Notes under the pieces: model-generated
The model's input: only the letters and a program-made list of their open reading frames with translations
Database searches by the model: none
What the model was told of the DNA's origin: nothing
Part shown: piece after piece, positions 31,174 through 42,374 of the stretch
How positions within the stretch are numbered: position 1 is the first letter of the stretch
Layout: each line of letters starts with the position of its first letter
From: Bathynomus jamesi
Lineage: Eukaryota > Arthropoda > Malacostraca > Isopoda > Cirolanidae
Direction of reading: 5' to 3'
NCBI GenBank assembly: GCA_023014485.1
Contig: JAJOZX010000999.1
Coordinates: forward strand, 1-64,000
DNA length: 64,000 bases
Made by a program: the position numbers and the translations under genes

Positions 31174-33180
31174 TCATGCTTCTCTGAATTTCCTATCTAT
31201 CTGGGGCATAGTATGCTGTCTGTTTAAATTCTTCATTTCTTCCATATCAAGAGCTGAAATTTTCTCGGTGTTAAATTTCATGTCCATGTCTTCTAACCAT
31301 TTGTATATTTTGTGTTGTGCCCTCTGTAGAGCTCCCAAGTTCCACCTCTTGCATTGCTGATTTTTATGCTGATCTTGTGTCGTCAGCAAAGGATGTTACT
31401 ATACTGTTACAGGCTTGAGGGTCACGTATTTACTTGTACTTGATACTTGGTACTTAAGTACCAATTTTTAGGTACTTATACTTGTACTTGAACTTGACAT
31501 TTCACAATTGGTCGTACTTGTACTTGTACTTAAAAAAATGTACTTGAAAACCCCCAAGTATTTTAAAATATTTCTGAAGTATTATAGGTGCAATGTAAAA
31601 CTTTTGTACTTTGGAAATATGTACTTTAGAAATTTGCGTACATGTTAATTTCTTGCATTTTCAGCACAAATTTCGAGATTCTGAATCCTAATGTATGCAA
31701 TACATGGGCCTCGTGAAGTGTTTTAATGTTTTTGTGTATTGTAATAAAATTATCAATAAAATACATAAATAACGTTTTTATTCATTTCTTCTGCAAGAGT
31801 ACTCTAATTGTACTTGATTATTAAGTACTTGGAATTACTTGACCAAATTTCCTATATCAAGTACTTGCACTTGCAAGTTCTAAAAGTACTTGTACTTTAC
31901 TTGTTCTTGAGAAAAAATACTTGACCCCAAGCCTGTACTTGGTTACTTCATTGTCTATGTCTGCCAGCATGATAATGAATAGGAGTGGGGCTAATACTGT
32001 TCCTTGTGGAACTAAGCTCCGTACTTCCGATTCTGATGATGATATACTTTAGATTTTTACGGCTTGCTGCCATTCCCTGAGGAAGTTGTAGATCCATTTG
32101 CCCACTTTGCCTGTTATTCCTATATGTTTCATTTTATGTGCTATTATGTCATGATCACACTTATGGAATGCTTTAGTAAAATTTGTGTATATTACATTGT
32201 AGTTACCGTTGCTCTCAAATGTGTCTATGATATTGTTATAGTGCTCTATTAGTTGTGATAGGCACGATCTCCCTGATTGGAATCCGTGCTGGTTCTCAGT
32301 GAATCTTTGTTGTGTCTCCAAAAAGTCGCATATTTTCTCCCTGACTATTCTTTCAAAATATTTTGGTGAAATGTGATGTCAGTGACATCGGCCTATAGTT
32401 TTTTGATTGAGACCTATTCCCCACCTTTATATATAGGAACAATATCCGCTCTGTTTCGTATGCTCGGTATTTCCTCGTGTCCAGGCATCTTCTCCATATC
32501 CAATTCTTACAGTTTTTAATCAAGAAGACATTCCATTTGTCCGGGCCTGCAGTTGAATGTGATTTCATTTGTCCTATAGCTTTCGTTATATTTTCTGCGG
32601 TAAATTCAAAATCAGTTATACATTCGCCATTTAACTCCTCTTCAAAAAAGGTACTTCTGCCAGGTACTGCTTTGTCTCCATTTGTGATACTGATTCATAT
32701 TGAGCTCTCAATATTTCAGATATTTCTTTTAGATCATCGGTTATCTCATTATTTTCTCTCCTTAAGGGTGCGATAGTGGTCCGCTTTTTTGTTTTTCTTT
32801 TCGCGAAGCTATAGAAATATATTGGGTTATCTTTTATTGGTTTCACCACATCTTTCTTTTCTCTCTGTGAATGGCCCTTAATTAGGGCTTGTATTTCCGT
32901 GTCTATACTTTCCAATTTTACTTCTATTACGTTTTTGGTGTTGTTGTCTGTGCAATTAGTTAACTTTGTAGCTACTCTCCTTCTCTTGCGGAGTAGTGTT
33001 CGCTTTTGCCTCTCGAAATAGTTCTTCTTTCCCTTTGGCTGTACTTTCGGAACATATTTTTCTAAGATTTCCAGCGTCTTATTTTCCAAGATTATTAACA
33101 TTTCTTCGTTTTTTTTATCCTCTAAGTCTGTTTTCTCTATTTCTTTCATATGGGATCTGATTTCTTCCCAATTTATAGTC
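31174..33180 (-). pseudogene. LINE ORF2: linker, reverse transcriptase and thumb
   Basis: 32631-33149 is the basic linker (KGKKNYFERQKRTLLRKRRR, RENNEITDDLKEISE). 32353-32568 has DKWNVFLIKNCKNWIWRR and NYRPMSLTSHFTKIF. 32049-32321 has FQSGRSCLSQLIEHYNN and FTKAFHKCDHDIIAHKMKHI. The catalytic FADD region is split by the MITE at 31410. 31174-31389 is the next block (MKFNTEKISALDMEEMKN). Past 31174 the C-terminal domain runs to 30480: GPRLFNQLPKDLRNVSGVKV and TIPDEPGVPGDRKKAG. Reverse transcription at a nicked target is the family role. The copy is dead. Confidence 0.85.
31410..31935. mobile_element. hAT-like MITE with TACTTG repeats
   Basis: Ends CAGGCTTGAGGGTCACGTAT and (inverted) CAGGCTTGGGGTCAAGTATT. 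Both subterminal regions are filled with TACTTG and close variants. The flanking 8-mers TACTGTTA and TACTTGGT agree only in part. It sits inside the RT of the LINE 30480-36680. Confidence 0.8.
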
Positions 33181-33517
33181 TTAGAAGTTAGAATGAAAAT
33201 CTCAAATTTGCTTTCTCCAGTATGAGTTTTCTTTTAGTGCTCTTGCCATATTAGTGGATACCTCGATAATGTTGTGGTCTGAGAGATTTGTTGGTGTTAT
33301 TTTTATATCATTGATTAAGTTGTGTTATTCGTGAATACCAGATCCAAGCAGTTTTTTTCTGGTGTTACCTGTTATCTCCTGTGTTAACATTAATTAATGA
33401 GTTAGCTATCTACATTTTTGCTTGATCCTGGTCTCCTCTTGTGCCCCCCTTGAATATATAGATTTCTTCCCATTCTTTTGTATTTTATAAGTGAGAAATT
33501 AAAATCACCGCATAGTA

Positions 33518-34841
33518 CAGGGTGTCCCAAAAAGACCTGGACAACTTGGGTTGTTAATAAATTTAGAACCACAAATAATAAAACGATACCGTTTGTTTTA
33601 TATGGTACAGAAACTCATAAAGTTTTCTTTATTTTCAGGTCTGGTGGTTTAATGTAAAAGAAAATGGCGACTCCACAGGAGAAAGCTCTGTACGTTGAAT
33701 GGTTCATCTAGACGAGATCCGACACCCAAGTTCAGCGTAATTTTCGTACAAGGTATGGAAGGAATCCGCGATCGCGGGCTAGTATCAGAGAGTGGTACAA
33801 GAGGTTTAAGGAGACTGGAAGTGTCCTGAAGCAGAAGAGTACTGGTCGACCAAGCACAAGTGCAGCAGACGTTGAACGAGTGCGTGAATCATTTCAACAA
33901 AGTCCCAGAAAATCAATCCGACGCGCATCTAGAGAATTGGCACTACCAACCACCACTGTGCACAGGATTTTGCATAAAAGTTTGAAGCTTTATGCCTATA
34001 AGGTGCAGATGCTGCAGGAACTCAAACCAGATGACGGACCCAAACGCAAAGCGTTTGCCGTAGAAATGCTCAGCCGCGTAGAGGATGGCGAAGATTACCT
34101 GAAAAAGGTCATGTTCACAGATGAAGCTTGTTTTCATGTATCGGTGAAAGTCAACCGGCACAATGTGAAGATCTGGGGCTCTGAAAACCCCCACATGGTC
34201 ATTGAACACATACGCGACAGTCCAAAGGTCAATGTGTGGTGTGGTCTTCTCCATGACCGCTTGGTGGGTCCGTTTTTCTTTGCGGAGGATATAGTGACCT
34301 CAACAACTTACCTAGACATGTTGGAAGGATTCACATTCCCACAGATTGCAGACCTGCAACCCGCTATCATTTTTCAACAGGAAGGCGCTCCCCCTCACTG
34401 GGCCTTAGTCTTTCGAGCCGTCCTGAATGACAAATTTCCAGGTTGCTGGATTGGCCGAGATGGACCACCACCTGGCCCCCACGATCATCAGACATAACCC
34501 CCTTGATTTTTTTCTGTGGGGGTTTGTCAAGATGCGGTCTACAAGACCAAGGTGGCAAACCTGCAGGATCTTCATGCTCGGATCACATTAAAGGTAATTA
34601 AACATTTATTTCAATATTTACTTCATTATTTTATCGGATCACATTAAAGGTAATTAAACATTTATTTCATTATTTATTTTATCGATTATGTTGATTTATT
34701 CTTTTTGATCTAAGGTGGGCGATAAGCTTTTTTAATCTTCAAAAATCGTAAAAGTGGGCGGTGAACAAAAAAAAGGGCTGGTGACCCCTGTTCTAAATAT
34801 ATTAACAACCAAAGTTGTCCAGGTCTTTTTGGAACACCCTG
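33518..34841 (+). mobile_element. Mariner-family element, near full length
   Basis: Inverted ends CAGGGTGTCCCAAAAAGACC with TA on each side. A 54-bp direct duplication lies near 34575-34680. It carries one transposase gene on the plus strand and interrupts the endonuclease of the minus-strand LINE. Confidence 0.9.
33665..34545 (+). pseudogene. Tc1/mariner transposase with N-terminal HTH (DUF4817-like)
   Basis: MATPQEKALYVEWFI, then a stop at 33710 and a -1 frameshift at about 33720, then the HTH region VQRNFRTRYGRNPRSRASIR and WYKRFKETGSVLKQKSTGRP. From 33880 it is open to 34497: HRILHKSLKLYAYKVQ, VMFTDEACFHVSVKVNRHN (first catalytic Asp), FQQEGAPPHW, where Glu replaces the expected second Asp. 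After a second shift near 34475 comes WPPRSSDITPLDFFLWG, with the third Asp. Compare FQQDGAPPH in the other mariner at 11326. With a stop, two frameshifts and a changed catalytic residue it is inactive. It cuts at TA when intact. Confidence 0.85.
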
Positions 34842-34952
34842 TATTATATTCGGTGATGGGGTGTTTAAGGACTTTATTAGGTTTCTGATGTCGGCATAGC
34901 TTCAGAGAATTTTGCAGGTGGCGTCTTCGGAGGTCTTAAAAGACTATCAATA

Positions 34953-35399
34953 TCACGTTAAGTTTTTTAGTTTCACTGGTAAAATCTCCATGTAGCTGTT
35001 TGCTTTTTTTATTATTGTCTCTGTTATATGGCTCTCACTTATATGTATAGCACGGCTACGTTTTCGTCTTTCTGTTCTGTCAGCTCGTAGTATGTAGTAA
35101 CCATCAAGTTTTATTTCTTTTTTATCTATGCAGTATTGACAGTTTTCACAATCTCCTTGGCAGTCTTTAAGATATGTTTCTGTGAGGCATGCGACGTCAA
35201 TCTTTGTTTCTTTCATAAATTCTTGCAGGTACGAAACTTTGTTTGTTATGTCGTTCGGGCTTAGCCCTTGAATATTTGCCTGGATTATGTTTATGCTTCC
35301 CGTTTCGCGTTGTCCTTCGAGTATTCCAAATTCAATTTCCTTTAGTGTCGCATGTTTTGTATTCCTATGGTCCTCCAAGAAAGCTCCGTTTCTGGTCAC
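34953..35399 (-). pseudogene. LINE APE-type endonuclease
   Basis: INIIQANIQGLSPNDITNKV, SYLQEFMKETKIDVACLTET and YYILRADRTERRKRSRA match the first blocks of the APE-like endonuclease (N-A-N block; catalytic Glu in L-T-E-T). 149 codons open. It nicks target DNA to prime reverse transcription. A Cys-rich loop (CQGDCENCQYC) follows the Glu. It is separated from its C-terminal half by the mariner. Confidence 0.8.
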
Positions 35400-36675
35400 C
35401 TGTTCTGGTAGTTTTTTGCTTGGTAACGGATCGGCTCGGAGGTTTCAGCTGTCTCAACTGGTATGTGCTGACTGAGCCTTAGCCGTATTACATCTGCGAT
35501 GTCGAGAAAATTAGTTCCTTGGTTTGTATTCATAAGTTTTTTACCGTTTTTCCTACTATCTCTTGGGTTTGCTGGTTGGTGATGATAGTAGCATGTCTTA
35601 CCATATTTGCAGAGCCCCTGCCTTGCATAGTACTTTTTTATGCAGGGAGAAGAGGCCAAGGGGAAGCGTCCGCAAAAATGCCTCCCCTACATACGAAGGA
35701 AAGAGCTGAAATCAAATTAGGTCTCCAAGGATCACGATGCCATTTTTCTTTTTTAATTTTGAAAGGAATGTGTAGTGTGTAAAATGCATGTATGTGTAGT
35801 GAAGAATAGAGGGAGAAGTATGTGTTTGAGAGCATGCTGGACTGCTCACAAGGTAGATGAGACACGAAAAAAGATCAGCTAAAGAGGACAGTGACAGGAG
35901 AAACGGGAGTTCCAGCATTCCTTTTCTCCTGCCTAACGTCTCCCCCTGGAGTACTTCCGTGGTCGATTGGTGTCTACAATCTCCTCCTAAAACTTGCAAA
36001 TGGTAGGATAATAAAATTTACAGCTGTCGCAAAATTCACAGTGACCGTTATTACGACATAATAGAAACTGCACATGGTAGGGTGCTCATATATACACCGT
36101 CCTTCCTTATATCTGCAAAATCCTTTCGCATAGTATATGCAGACAGTTCTTTCCACATTATCACTCGGGCCTTCGTTTTTGTCGTTTGTTTGATTTCCTT
36201 TTTCAGAGATAACCTATCGAGATTTCCCACTTGTTTTTTGCTGTTTACTTTATTCACTATGATGTTCTTCAGCTAATCTACGTGTGCTTCTTTTAGTGTT
36301 TTTGTCACAATAATTTTTTCGCCCTCTTTGCGTGTTGGTATTCCAATATGTGCTATGTTTGTATCTGCTTCACTTTACTTCGTCTCCTTTCCTGTTTCTT
36401 TCTGTTGGTCATTTATATTCTCTTCTTTCGCTGCTTCCTCAGTATCTCTTTCTGTTTTATAAACCGTAAACAAATTTATTTCCGTTATACATCTTTCACA
36501 GAAATATTTTACTCCATTTAGTTGTTTGGCACTTACTATAAGAGTGATGTCTTCATCTTTCTAATTCAGGCAGTTAAAATCAAAAGGAAATTGAAAGAGA
36601 TTAAATCTAATTGCCTTCGATTCATCGGTTGCATTGTTGCAAACCTCGCAAAACTGTAGAAATCGGTTACCCATT
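35396..36675 (-). pseudogene. LINE ORF1 with two CCCH zinc fingers
   Basis: From ATG at 36675: FLQFCEVCNNATDESKAIRF, later YFCERC (a possible paired C-x2-C metal site), a K/E-rich stretch, then VCIYYAKGFCRYKEGRCIYE and H (C-x7-C-x6-C-x3-H, around 36140-36070). The second finger is CIKKYYARQGLCKYGKTCYY plus HH (C-x9/10-C-x5-C-x3-H, around 35640). C-terminal stretch NQGTNFLDIADVIRLRLSQH. Stops near 36565, 36381 and 36273. CCCH fingers bind single-stranded RNA, so this ORF1 may bind element RNA by fingers instead of CCHC knuckles. The related copy at 53203-53755 has the same arrangement. Confidence 0.65.
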
Positions 36676-36680
36676 TCCGT

Positions 36681-37236
36681 GGTATTTATAAACATATCAT
36701 AATTATAAAGATTGGTGAGCGAAAAATTTGCTCAAGGAGGAGAGGGGTGAGGTGCTGAAGTTTTGACTGTAGGGGTGAGGGTGAGGGAGAGTGGTCCCTG
36801 TTACTTCGGGGGATGGGAGATGTCACGCGTTGTGTATGTCCACTGATTGGTGCTCGTGAGAGGGACCGTGGGGGATGGCTATAGGAATTTTGTAGAAAAT
36901 CAAAGTGCTTTGTTTCATTCGTATGGATTGGCACCTAAATTTTTTTTTCAGCTGGAACTAATCTAGTAAGAATGATTTGTTTTGTTTTAATTTTTATGGT
37001 ATATGTCATACTTTCACCACTTACGAAAATATCACTTTGCGTGCACTAGATATTCATACAGGTACTGGCACTTATTAAATGATAATTTACTGCTAGATTT
37101 TCATCATTAATTAGCTTTATACGGACTTCGATCGAAACACGTATTACCACTACACAGCGCGAGAGGAATATATATATATATATATACTTTTGTTTTCTGA
37201 ACAACCTTCATATAGGATCGATCTGCGTTCGACCCC

Positions 37237-37240
<4 letters not shown>
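36681..37240. other. No gene supported
   Basis: G-rich stretch (36735-36880) giving a Pro/Ser-rich minus-strand frame that looks like chance. A 45-bp LINE 3' scrap near 37195. Short (TA)n near 37163. Confidence 0.4.

Positions 37241-37298
<58 letters not shown>
37241..37298. repeat. (CT)n(TA)n microsatellite
   Basis: About 16 CT units followed by 13 TA units. Confidence 0.95.
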
Positions 37299-38420
37299 CA
37301 TTAGGAAACCTCTTGTTTCCCGTCCAGTGTTTTCTAATTTGCTGATCTGCTTTTCAAAAATATTCCATTTAGGTTGTGACCGGATTCTCCATATAGATTT
37401 TGTCATGCAAATGGCTAAAAAAAAAACTAAAACTAGATCCCTTTTATTTAACCTAGTTTTTCTCGTTTTTGGCACAAAGATATTCTACATTTGTTTTCCT
37501 AAATAATTATTTCGAAATAATTATTTATTGTCTTCTCATGTTACCGTGACCTCCTTATCAGTTCGAGGAAAGAGCCCCAGTTTTTTATTAATTTCTTGTT
37601 ACATTAAAAGTATGGTTAGTTATAAACAGGTAGTACGTATAATAGTTACGCGATATACAATGAGCAAAGTATCATAGTATACAGATTGTGAGTTTCAAAT
37701 AAGGAGGGTTATTTTAAAATTTTGTTGGAAACCTGCTTTCTTTTACCAATGTATGAGATTTAAATGCTCCGTCCCAGCTTATTTTCTTCGATCTCCAGCT
37801 GGCAGATTATCATAACTTAACCAACCTCCTGGAATTTAATGTAACCAAACTCAATTAAGCTTGATTTAAGCTGAATCCGTCGGCTGTCAAAAGCTGTATG
37901 GAAATGGGAATGTAAAGAGGGGGATGGAAGATCTACTTGTAATGAAAGAGAAGAATACATCGTACTCCATTGAGAGATTTCAGTTTTGTGAGAAACGCTT
38001 CTTACTCAATCCAATGATGCAAATGATGTCTTAAATCAATGTTTCCCCAATCGGAATGCCTCGAAATTTCTTGAAAATGATAAAACTAATTGAAAATTCA
38101 AAAGTTAGTGACGATATTGAAATTTCAAATGAAACGAAACATTAGCGATTTATAACGTCCATATACGGATGGTTACGCGATGGTTTTGGGGGGAAGGGAA
38201 TTGGATGTTGAACAGTGGAAAACGAAACTCCTCCGTGGTACCGCGAAAGAAGAACAAATAACATTGGGGGTACCTTAAACCGGAAAAAGTTTGGAACAAT
38301 TGGTACAGAGTAAAGGCAATTAACTCCTAATTCTTCTCTTAATTCTCAGAGTTTTTTACGCGAGAGTTTTTTTTAATATTTTTATATCTTTCAATTTAAG
38401 ATTCCAGAAAAGAATTCATA
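37299..38420. other. No feature seen
   Basis: About 1.1 kb of A/T-rich DNA with no convincing open frame and no family resemblance to other parts of the window. Confidence 0.5.
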
Positions 38421-38428
38421 ATAATATC

Positions 38429-38647
38429 GGTGCTGGTTAAGTGTGCGGTCTACCTACGATTGGTTAGGTTTAATCATGATATTTTCGTTAAAACTAACGA
38501 AAATATCATGACTAAACCTAACCAATCGTCAAGGGCGATTGACAATGGGATGTAAACAAACAATTAGTAAACAAGATAAGAAGCTATAATTAAAACTTAA
38601 AAGGTAGATCGCCGAATCGTAGGTAGACTGCACACTTAACCAGCACC
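38429..38647. mobile_element. Foldback MITE family B, 8-bp TSD ATAATATC
   Basis: Inverted ends GGTGCTGGTTAAGTGTGCGG (about 33 bp, one mismatch). ATAATATC at 38421-38428 and 38648-38655. The core is the same AACCTAACCAATCGTCAAGG palindrome as in family A, although the ends are unrelated. Confidence 0.9.
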
Positions 38648-39107
38648 ATAATATCTTTCAGTACAAGAAGAATCTTCATATACTTATTTCTCCTATTCCA
38701 TTTCATCGCTATATTCTCTGAAGACAAATCTTATATAGTGAAGACTGCATTTTCCATGGTTCTCGCTCCTTAGCTTCACTCACATTTTTAAACACCAATA
38801 AACTATATCGTGAGTGGAATTTATTATGTAAGGCCGTATTACATTTATAGCCAGGGATACGTGATACATTTTGGAATTTTAATTAAAGATGCTTCAAAAT
38901 GCTAAACTGTAAATTATTAAAAAACTTCCAAACTTGCGCTTCTTCTCCGCCTTGCCATATATCAGATACTAGCGCCAAATTTTTATTTTACCATTATTCT
39001 ATTAATGGATGGACACATTTTACTTTTGTTAAAATCTATAAGTATCAGTCATTCAGTTTATGGGATGATTTCCTTCTAAAAATACCATATTTGTATCTTG
39101 TATACTC

Positions 39108-39790
39108 AAAACCTTCTAAATCTAGAACTTATACCTCCTTTTTTAGGGTGTATTCTAAAGAAGTTTTTCTTTCTTTTAGGTATCAAAGCTTCTTATTAGA
39201 TCTACAGATCTACAGAAGCTAAGGCTAACGAAGACCCTAAGATTCACTCTAAGGTTAGCCCGAGAGAAAGGAAAGAGTAGGGGGTTAAGAGAAGAAAATA
39301 AGGGGTTAAGTAAGTAGCAACACCTATCACTCATGGGTTAACATTCATTCAAAAAAAGAGAAAAAAGACTCACCATCATCATCCGCCAGCCACTGCCGAC
39401 AAGTCAGAAAAATAGTCGGAGAGAATAGGAGAGGGGTGAAAGATGAAAAGAAGTAAAATAAGAACACTTACAAACCATGCAAACACAGTCTTAACTCACA
39501 GTCATACCATGCAAACTACAGACATGCAAGTAAAGAGAGTTACAGACATGCAAGTAAGGAGAGGATAAGAAAAAAAAATAGGTAAAGTTAAACAAAAAGT
39601 GGGTTAGTTTACTCTACGAGCTACATCTACGTTCATGTTAGTCTAATTTTTTTTTTTCTTTTAATGATAAGTAACTTCTTTAGATAGAAGAAATTGTTTT
39701 CAAAACTTCTTTTTTTTTGAGTGATTTGAGACAATAGAAGATAATATTTCTATGTATAGAAGGTTAGGGGAAGTCTTTGTTTTCTGTGTA
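39108..39790 (+). repeat. Unclassified interspersed repeat, copy 1 (split)
   Basis: 39108-39195 (CCTTCTAAATCTAGAACTTA ... AGGTATCAAAGCTTCTTAT) and 39640-39790 (ATGATAAGTAACTTCTTTAG ... AGTCTTTGTTTTCTGTGT) match 43578-43815 in order. About 440 bp of unrelated DNA lies between the two parts. The Harbinger element inserted immediately after it. Confidence 0.65.
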
Positions 39791-39943
39791 TCTAAAGCCG
39801 GGTTTACACGGTGAGAGCTACTCGCGCGAGTAACTATCATGAGAGTAACTATCGCACTACTTGCTTCATGTCAACTACCACGCTAGCTGAGAGTTACTAG
39901 CGCCGCCCACTCTCGCGCTAGTAATTTTCTACTCTCAACAAAG

Positions 39944-40367
39944 TTGGCTTCTTCCAACTTTTCAGTTTACTGTCATGCGAGTTCAGACGTGGACTGTGGT
40001 TTTTTGGACTGTGTTTGGAATACTGTTTATATTTATTGTTATAATTGTTTTTACAGAATGTCCGATAAGTGGAACACAGATCAAATTATTCTATTTTTAA
40101 AAGAATATTTAAAACATAGATGTTTGTGGGATACCACAGAGGAGCTATATAGGAATAGAGATGCTAGGACAAGTGCGGAACAACAAATACTGAAAGTAAT
40201 GAAACTTGAAAATGTGGACATTTAAAGTATTTCGTAATAAAATACGAAATATTAGAAATACTTACAGACAAGAGGCAACAAAAGTTATAAAAAATAAGAA
40301 AAGTGGAGCTGGGACAGAAGACGTATATACCAGCAAATTATCATGGTTTAAATTGGCTGACAAATGA
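39944..40367 (+). pseudogene. Harbinger-associated MADF/Myb-like protein (one frameshift)
   Basis: PIF/Harbinger elements need a second protein with a Myb/SANT or MADF DNA-binding domain to help the transposase bind ends and enter the nucleus. From ATG 40058: MSDKWNTDQIILFLKEYLKH, RCLWDTTEELYRNRDARTSA, EQQILKVMKLENVDI. This is a MADF domain (W..D..I.F...Y..H..LWD..). The frame stops at 40225, but +1 continues KVFRNKIRNIRNTYRQEATK, VIKNKKSGAGTEDVYTSKLS and WFKLADK to 40365. So a single 1-bp change breaks it. TTTTTACAG just before the ATG could be a splice acceptor. The part after the domain is deleted. Confidence 0.8.
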
Positions 40368-40745
40368 ATCGCCTGTTGCAATGTACCGCAAAGTAATTTC
40401 CAATTTTATTTTGGCAGGCAGCGCTCTTCTCATGTATGTATCCTGTTTCTGAATTGCAGTTGTAACATTCGTTAGTAAAAAGTCAAACTGAATTTTATCT
40501 AGTCGTAGAAAATTATTAAAGCTTCTTTCACCTTCCCCTCGGAGTTCCTGTAAAAGTAAATTTGAAGCACCTGTTTCTTTTCTCCTACCAATCCATTTTC
40601 TTACCCATATTCTACGTTTTTTTTTTCTTGTGCGTCTAATTATTTCACAAAACACTCGGGTTGCCGCAGCTACAACCTGCCTTGATGGCATTTCGATGTC
40701 AACTATCACTGCGAGTGACCAACGCGTGTCAACAACTACTCTCAC
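40341..40745 (-). pseudogene. Harbinger transposase, N-terminal part (HARBI1-like)
   Basis: KKRRIWVRKWIGRRKETGAS, NLLLQELRGEGERSFNNFLR and LRYIATGDSF match the N-terminal region of PIF/Harbinger transposases (R.WV+.W...R...G....L..EL, F..F.R, L.I.LR.LATGDS). It stops at ATGDSF where an internal deletion fuses it to the back of the MADF gene. The whole DDE catalytic domain is missing. The likely start is the Met of MPSRQVVAAATRVFCEIIRR (about 40690). Confidence 0.85.
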
Positions 40746-40828
40746 GAGACTATCTCATGAGAGTACGCTCATGTCCAGACGTGAGAGTTACTCGCGCGAG
40801 TAGCTCTCACCGTGTAAACCCGGCTTAA

Positions 40829-42374
40829 TACATAAGTGACTCGCACCTCTTTGCATAGATTCATTCCGTTTGCAATGTATTTATTCACCAATTAATAGCC
40901 CTGTTCATATAATAGATTTAGTGAATAAATATATTTAGAATCGTATTGCTTTCCCCTTTTCATTATGTAAAGTTGATACACGTTCTGGCATTTCAGTGAT
41001 GAACTTTGCCATTTGTACTTGAGGACAATCATCGTGGTGTCTAGTTACTTTTAGTAACCCTCTCTATACCTTGTTACTAAAGACTGGAATTTGAGTAAAT
41101 GCATATGCCATGTTTGAGGTGTTAGTGCATATAATTGATGTTGGCGCATATGTTTGCATATTTTTCACGATTTACCTAAAATTTTTAACTTGTGCAACCA
41201 AAATGCAAGTTTGGCAGGAATCCCGGTTACGAAACACACTGTGACATGAGTGGGTATTTGAAAAGATCATCCGTAGTCCTACCACTTGATATAACAGTCT
41301 CTTACCCACTGACACCGGAAAATACTGAAATAATACTCGTCTCGTACTGTGAGGCAAACTTCTACATGAATGAATAATGTCATATTTTATAAATGTAACA
41401 ATATGAAGCATGAAATAATTCTTCTTTTTTTTTTAAATAAGAGCATATTTTGAACTTCCTACAGCATATTTTTTCATTTTTAGTGCATTTTTGCTGCATA
41501 TGAATCCGGTCTGTACTTCTTACCCATCTTATACTGAGAATAATATACCTTGCTGTCGTTTCTACTAGATTCATATCCTATTTTAACTCATTTTTGGCTT
41601 ATTTTCATGATTATCACAAATGTTGACAACTTGATCCAGATTGATTACTACGAAGTGCCAAGTTTATAAGCTTTAGAAACATTACTGAAGTTTGAGAATG
41701 TGGAGTTTTGATTGCAGGAATTCTGAATCTTATGTACAAGAGCATCTGGATAGGGAATGAAGAGTAGTTGAGTCTTTAATGAGTTTCGATAAGGGTTATC
41801 TATTGTCCGTTTGTCCAGTTTCTCGGAGACACTAGCACCCAGGACCTCCATATCTCCATTGTAACCTCTAGCCTGTGATAGAGCAAAACATACAAATGAA
41901 GTTCATAAGCATTGAGCCCTTCCCCTTCTTTGAAAAACATTAATTTCAAATGAGGAATGAATGTTTGAAATTACCTATTTTTTTTCCTTACTCATTCAAC
42001 ATTACACTCATTTTATTTCCTTATAATTCTTCATTCTCCCCTTTGCTAAAAATCATTTATTTCCCTATTACATTTTCCTTCCTGATTTATTCCCGTTAGA
42101 TATTAATTTATCATTGCTCCCTATTAATTTTCCCCATTACATTTATCATTTTTATCAATTTGCCATTTGATTTTCATATTCCATTTAAATATCCCATTTT
42201 TCTTCAATTTTAAAAAATATTTCTTTCCTTGTTTATTTGTATCTCTATAATTTCTCTCCTAATTATATATTTCTTATTACAAACTTCACGTATTTCATTC
42301 CTTGTTTATCTCTAATTCCTTTCATATAGGTACGCTGCCGTCATTCTTATCGTGTCTCTGATCTTATTTAAGCC
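40829..42374. other. No gene supported
   Basis: A/T-rich; small open frames on both strands (41172-41411, 41380-41574, 41648-41851) with no recognisable motif. 41940-42330 is T/C-rich low-complexity DNA. Confidence 0.45.

Larger units (their letters stand above)
30480..36680 (-). mobile_element. CCCH-finger Jockey/CR1-group LINE, near full length, interrupted
   Basis: Minus-strand order: ORF1 (36675-35396), endonuclease (35399-34953 and on past 33517), RT linker and RT (33149-31174), C-terminus (to 30480). It is interrupted by a mariner (33518-34841) and a hAT-like MITE (31410-31935). Every part contains stops or frameshifts. It is the most complete LINE in the window and shares sequence with 3348-5185. 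Confidence 0.85.
39796..40825. mobile_element. PIF/Harbinger element, internally deleted, TSD TAA
   Basis: Inverted ends AGCCGGGTTTACACGGTGAG with CTACTCGCGCGAGTAACT, over 35 bp and perfect at the tips. TAA at 39793-39795 and 40826-40828, the 3-bp target duplication of PIF/Harbinger. It carries a MADF-type gene on plus and the N-terminus of the transposase on minus, joined end to end near 40366. Confidence 0.9.

Noticed and set aside
35712..35999. 95-codon minus-strand frame with a signal-peptide-like hydrophobic stretch
   Set aside because: It lies between the two CCCH-finger pieces of the LINE ORF1, in another frame, and is best explained as decayed LINE sequence.
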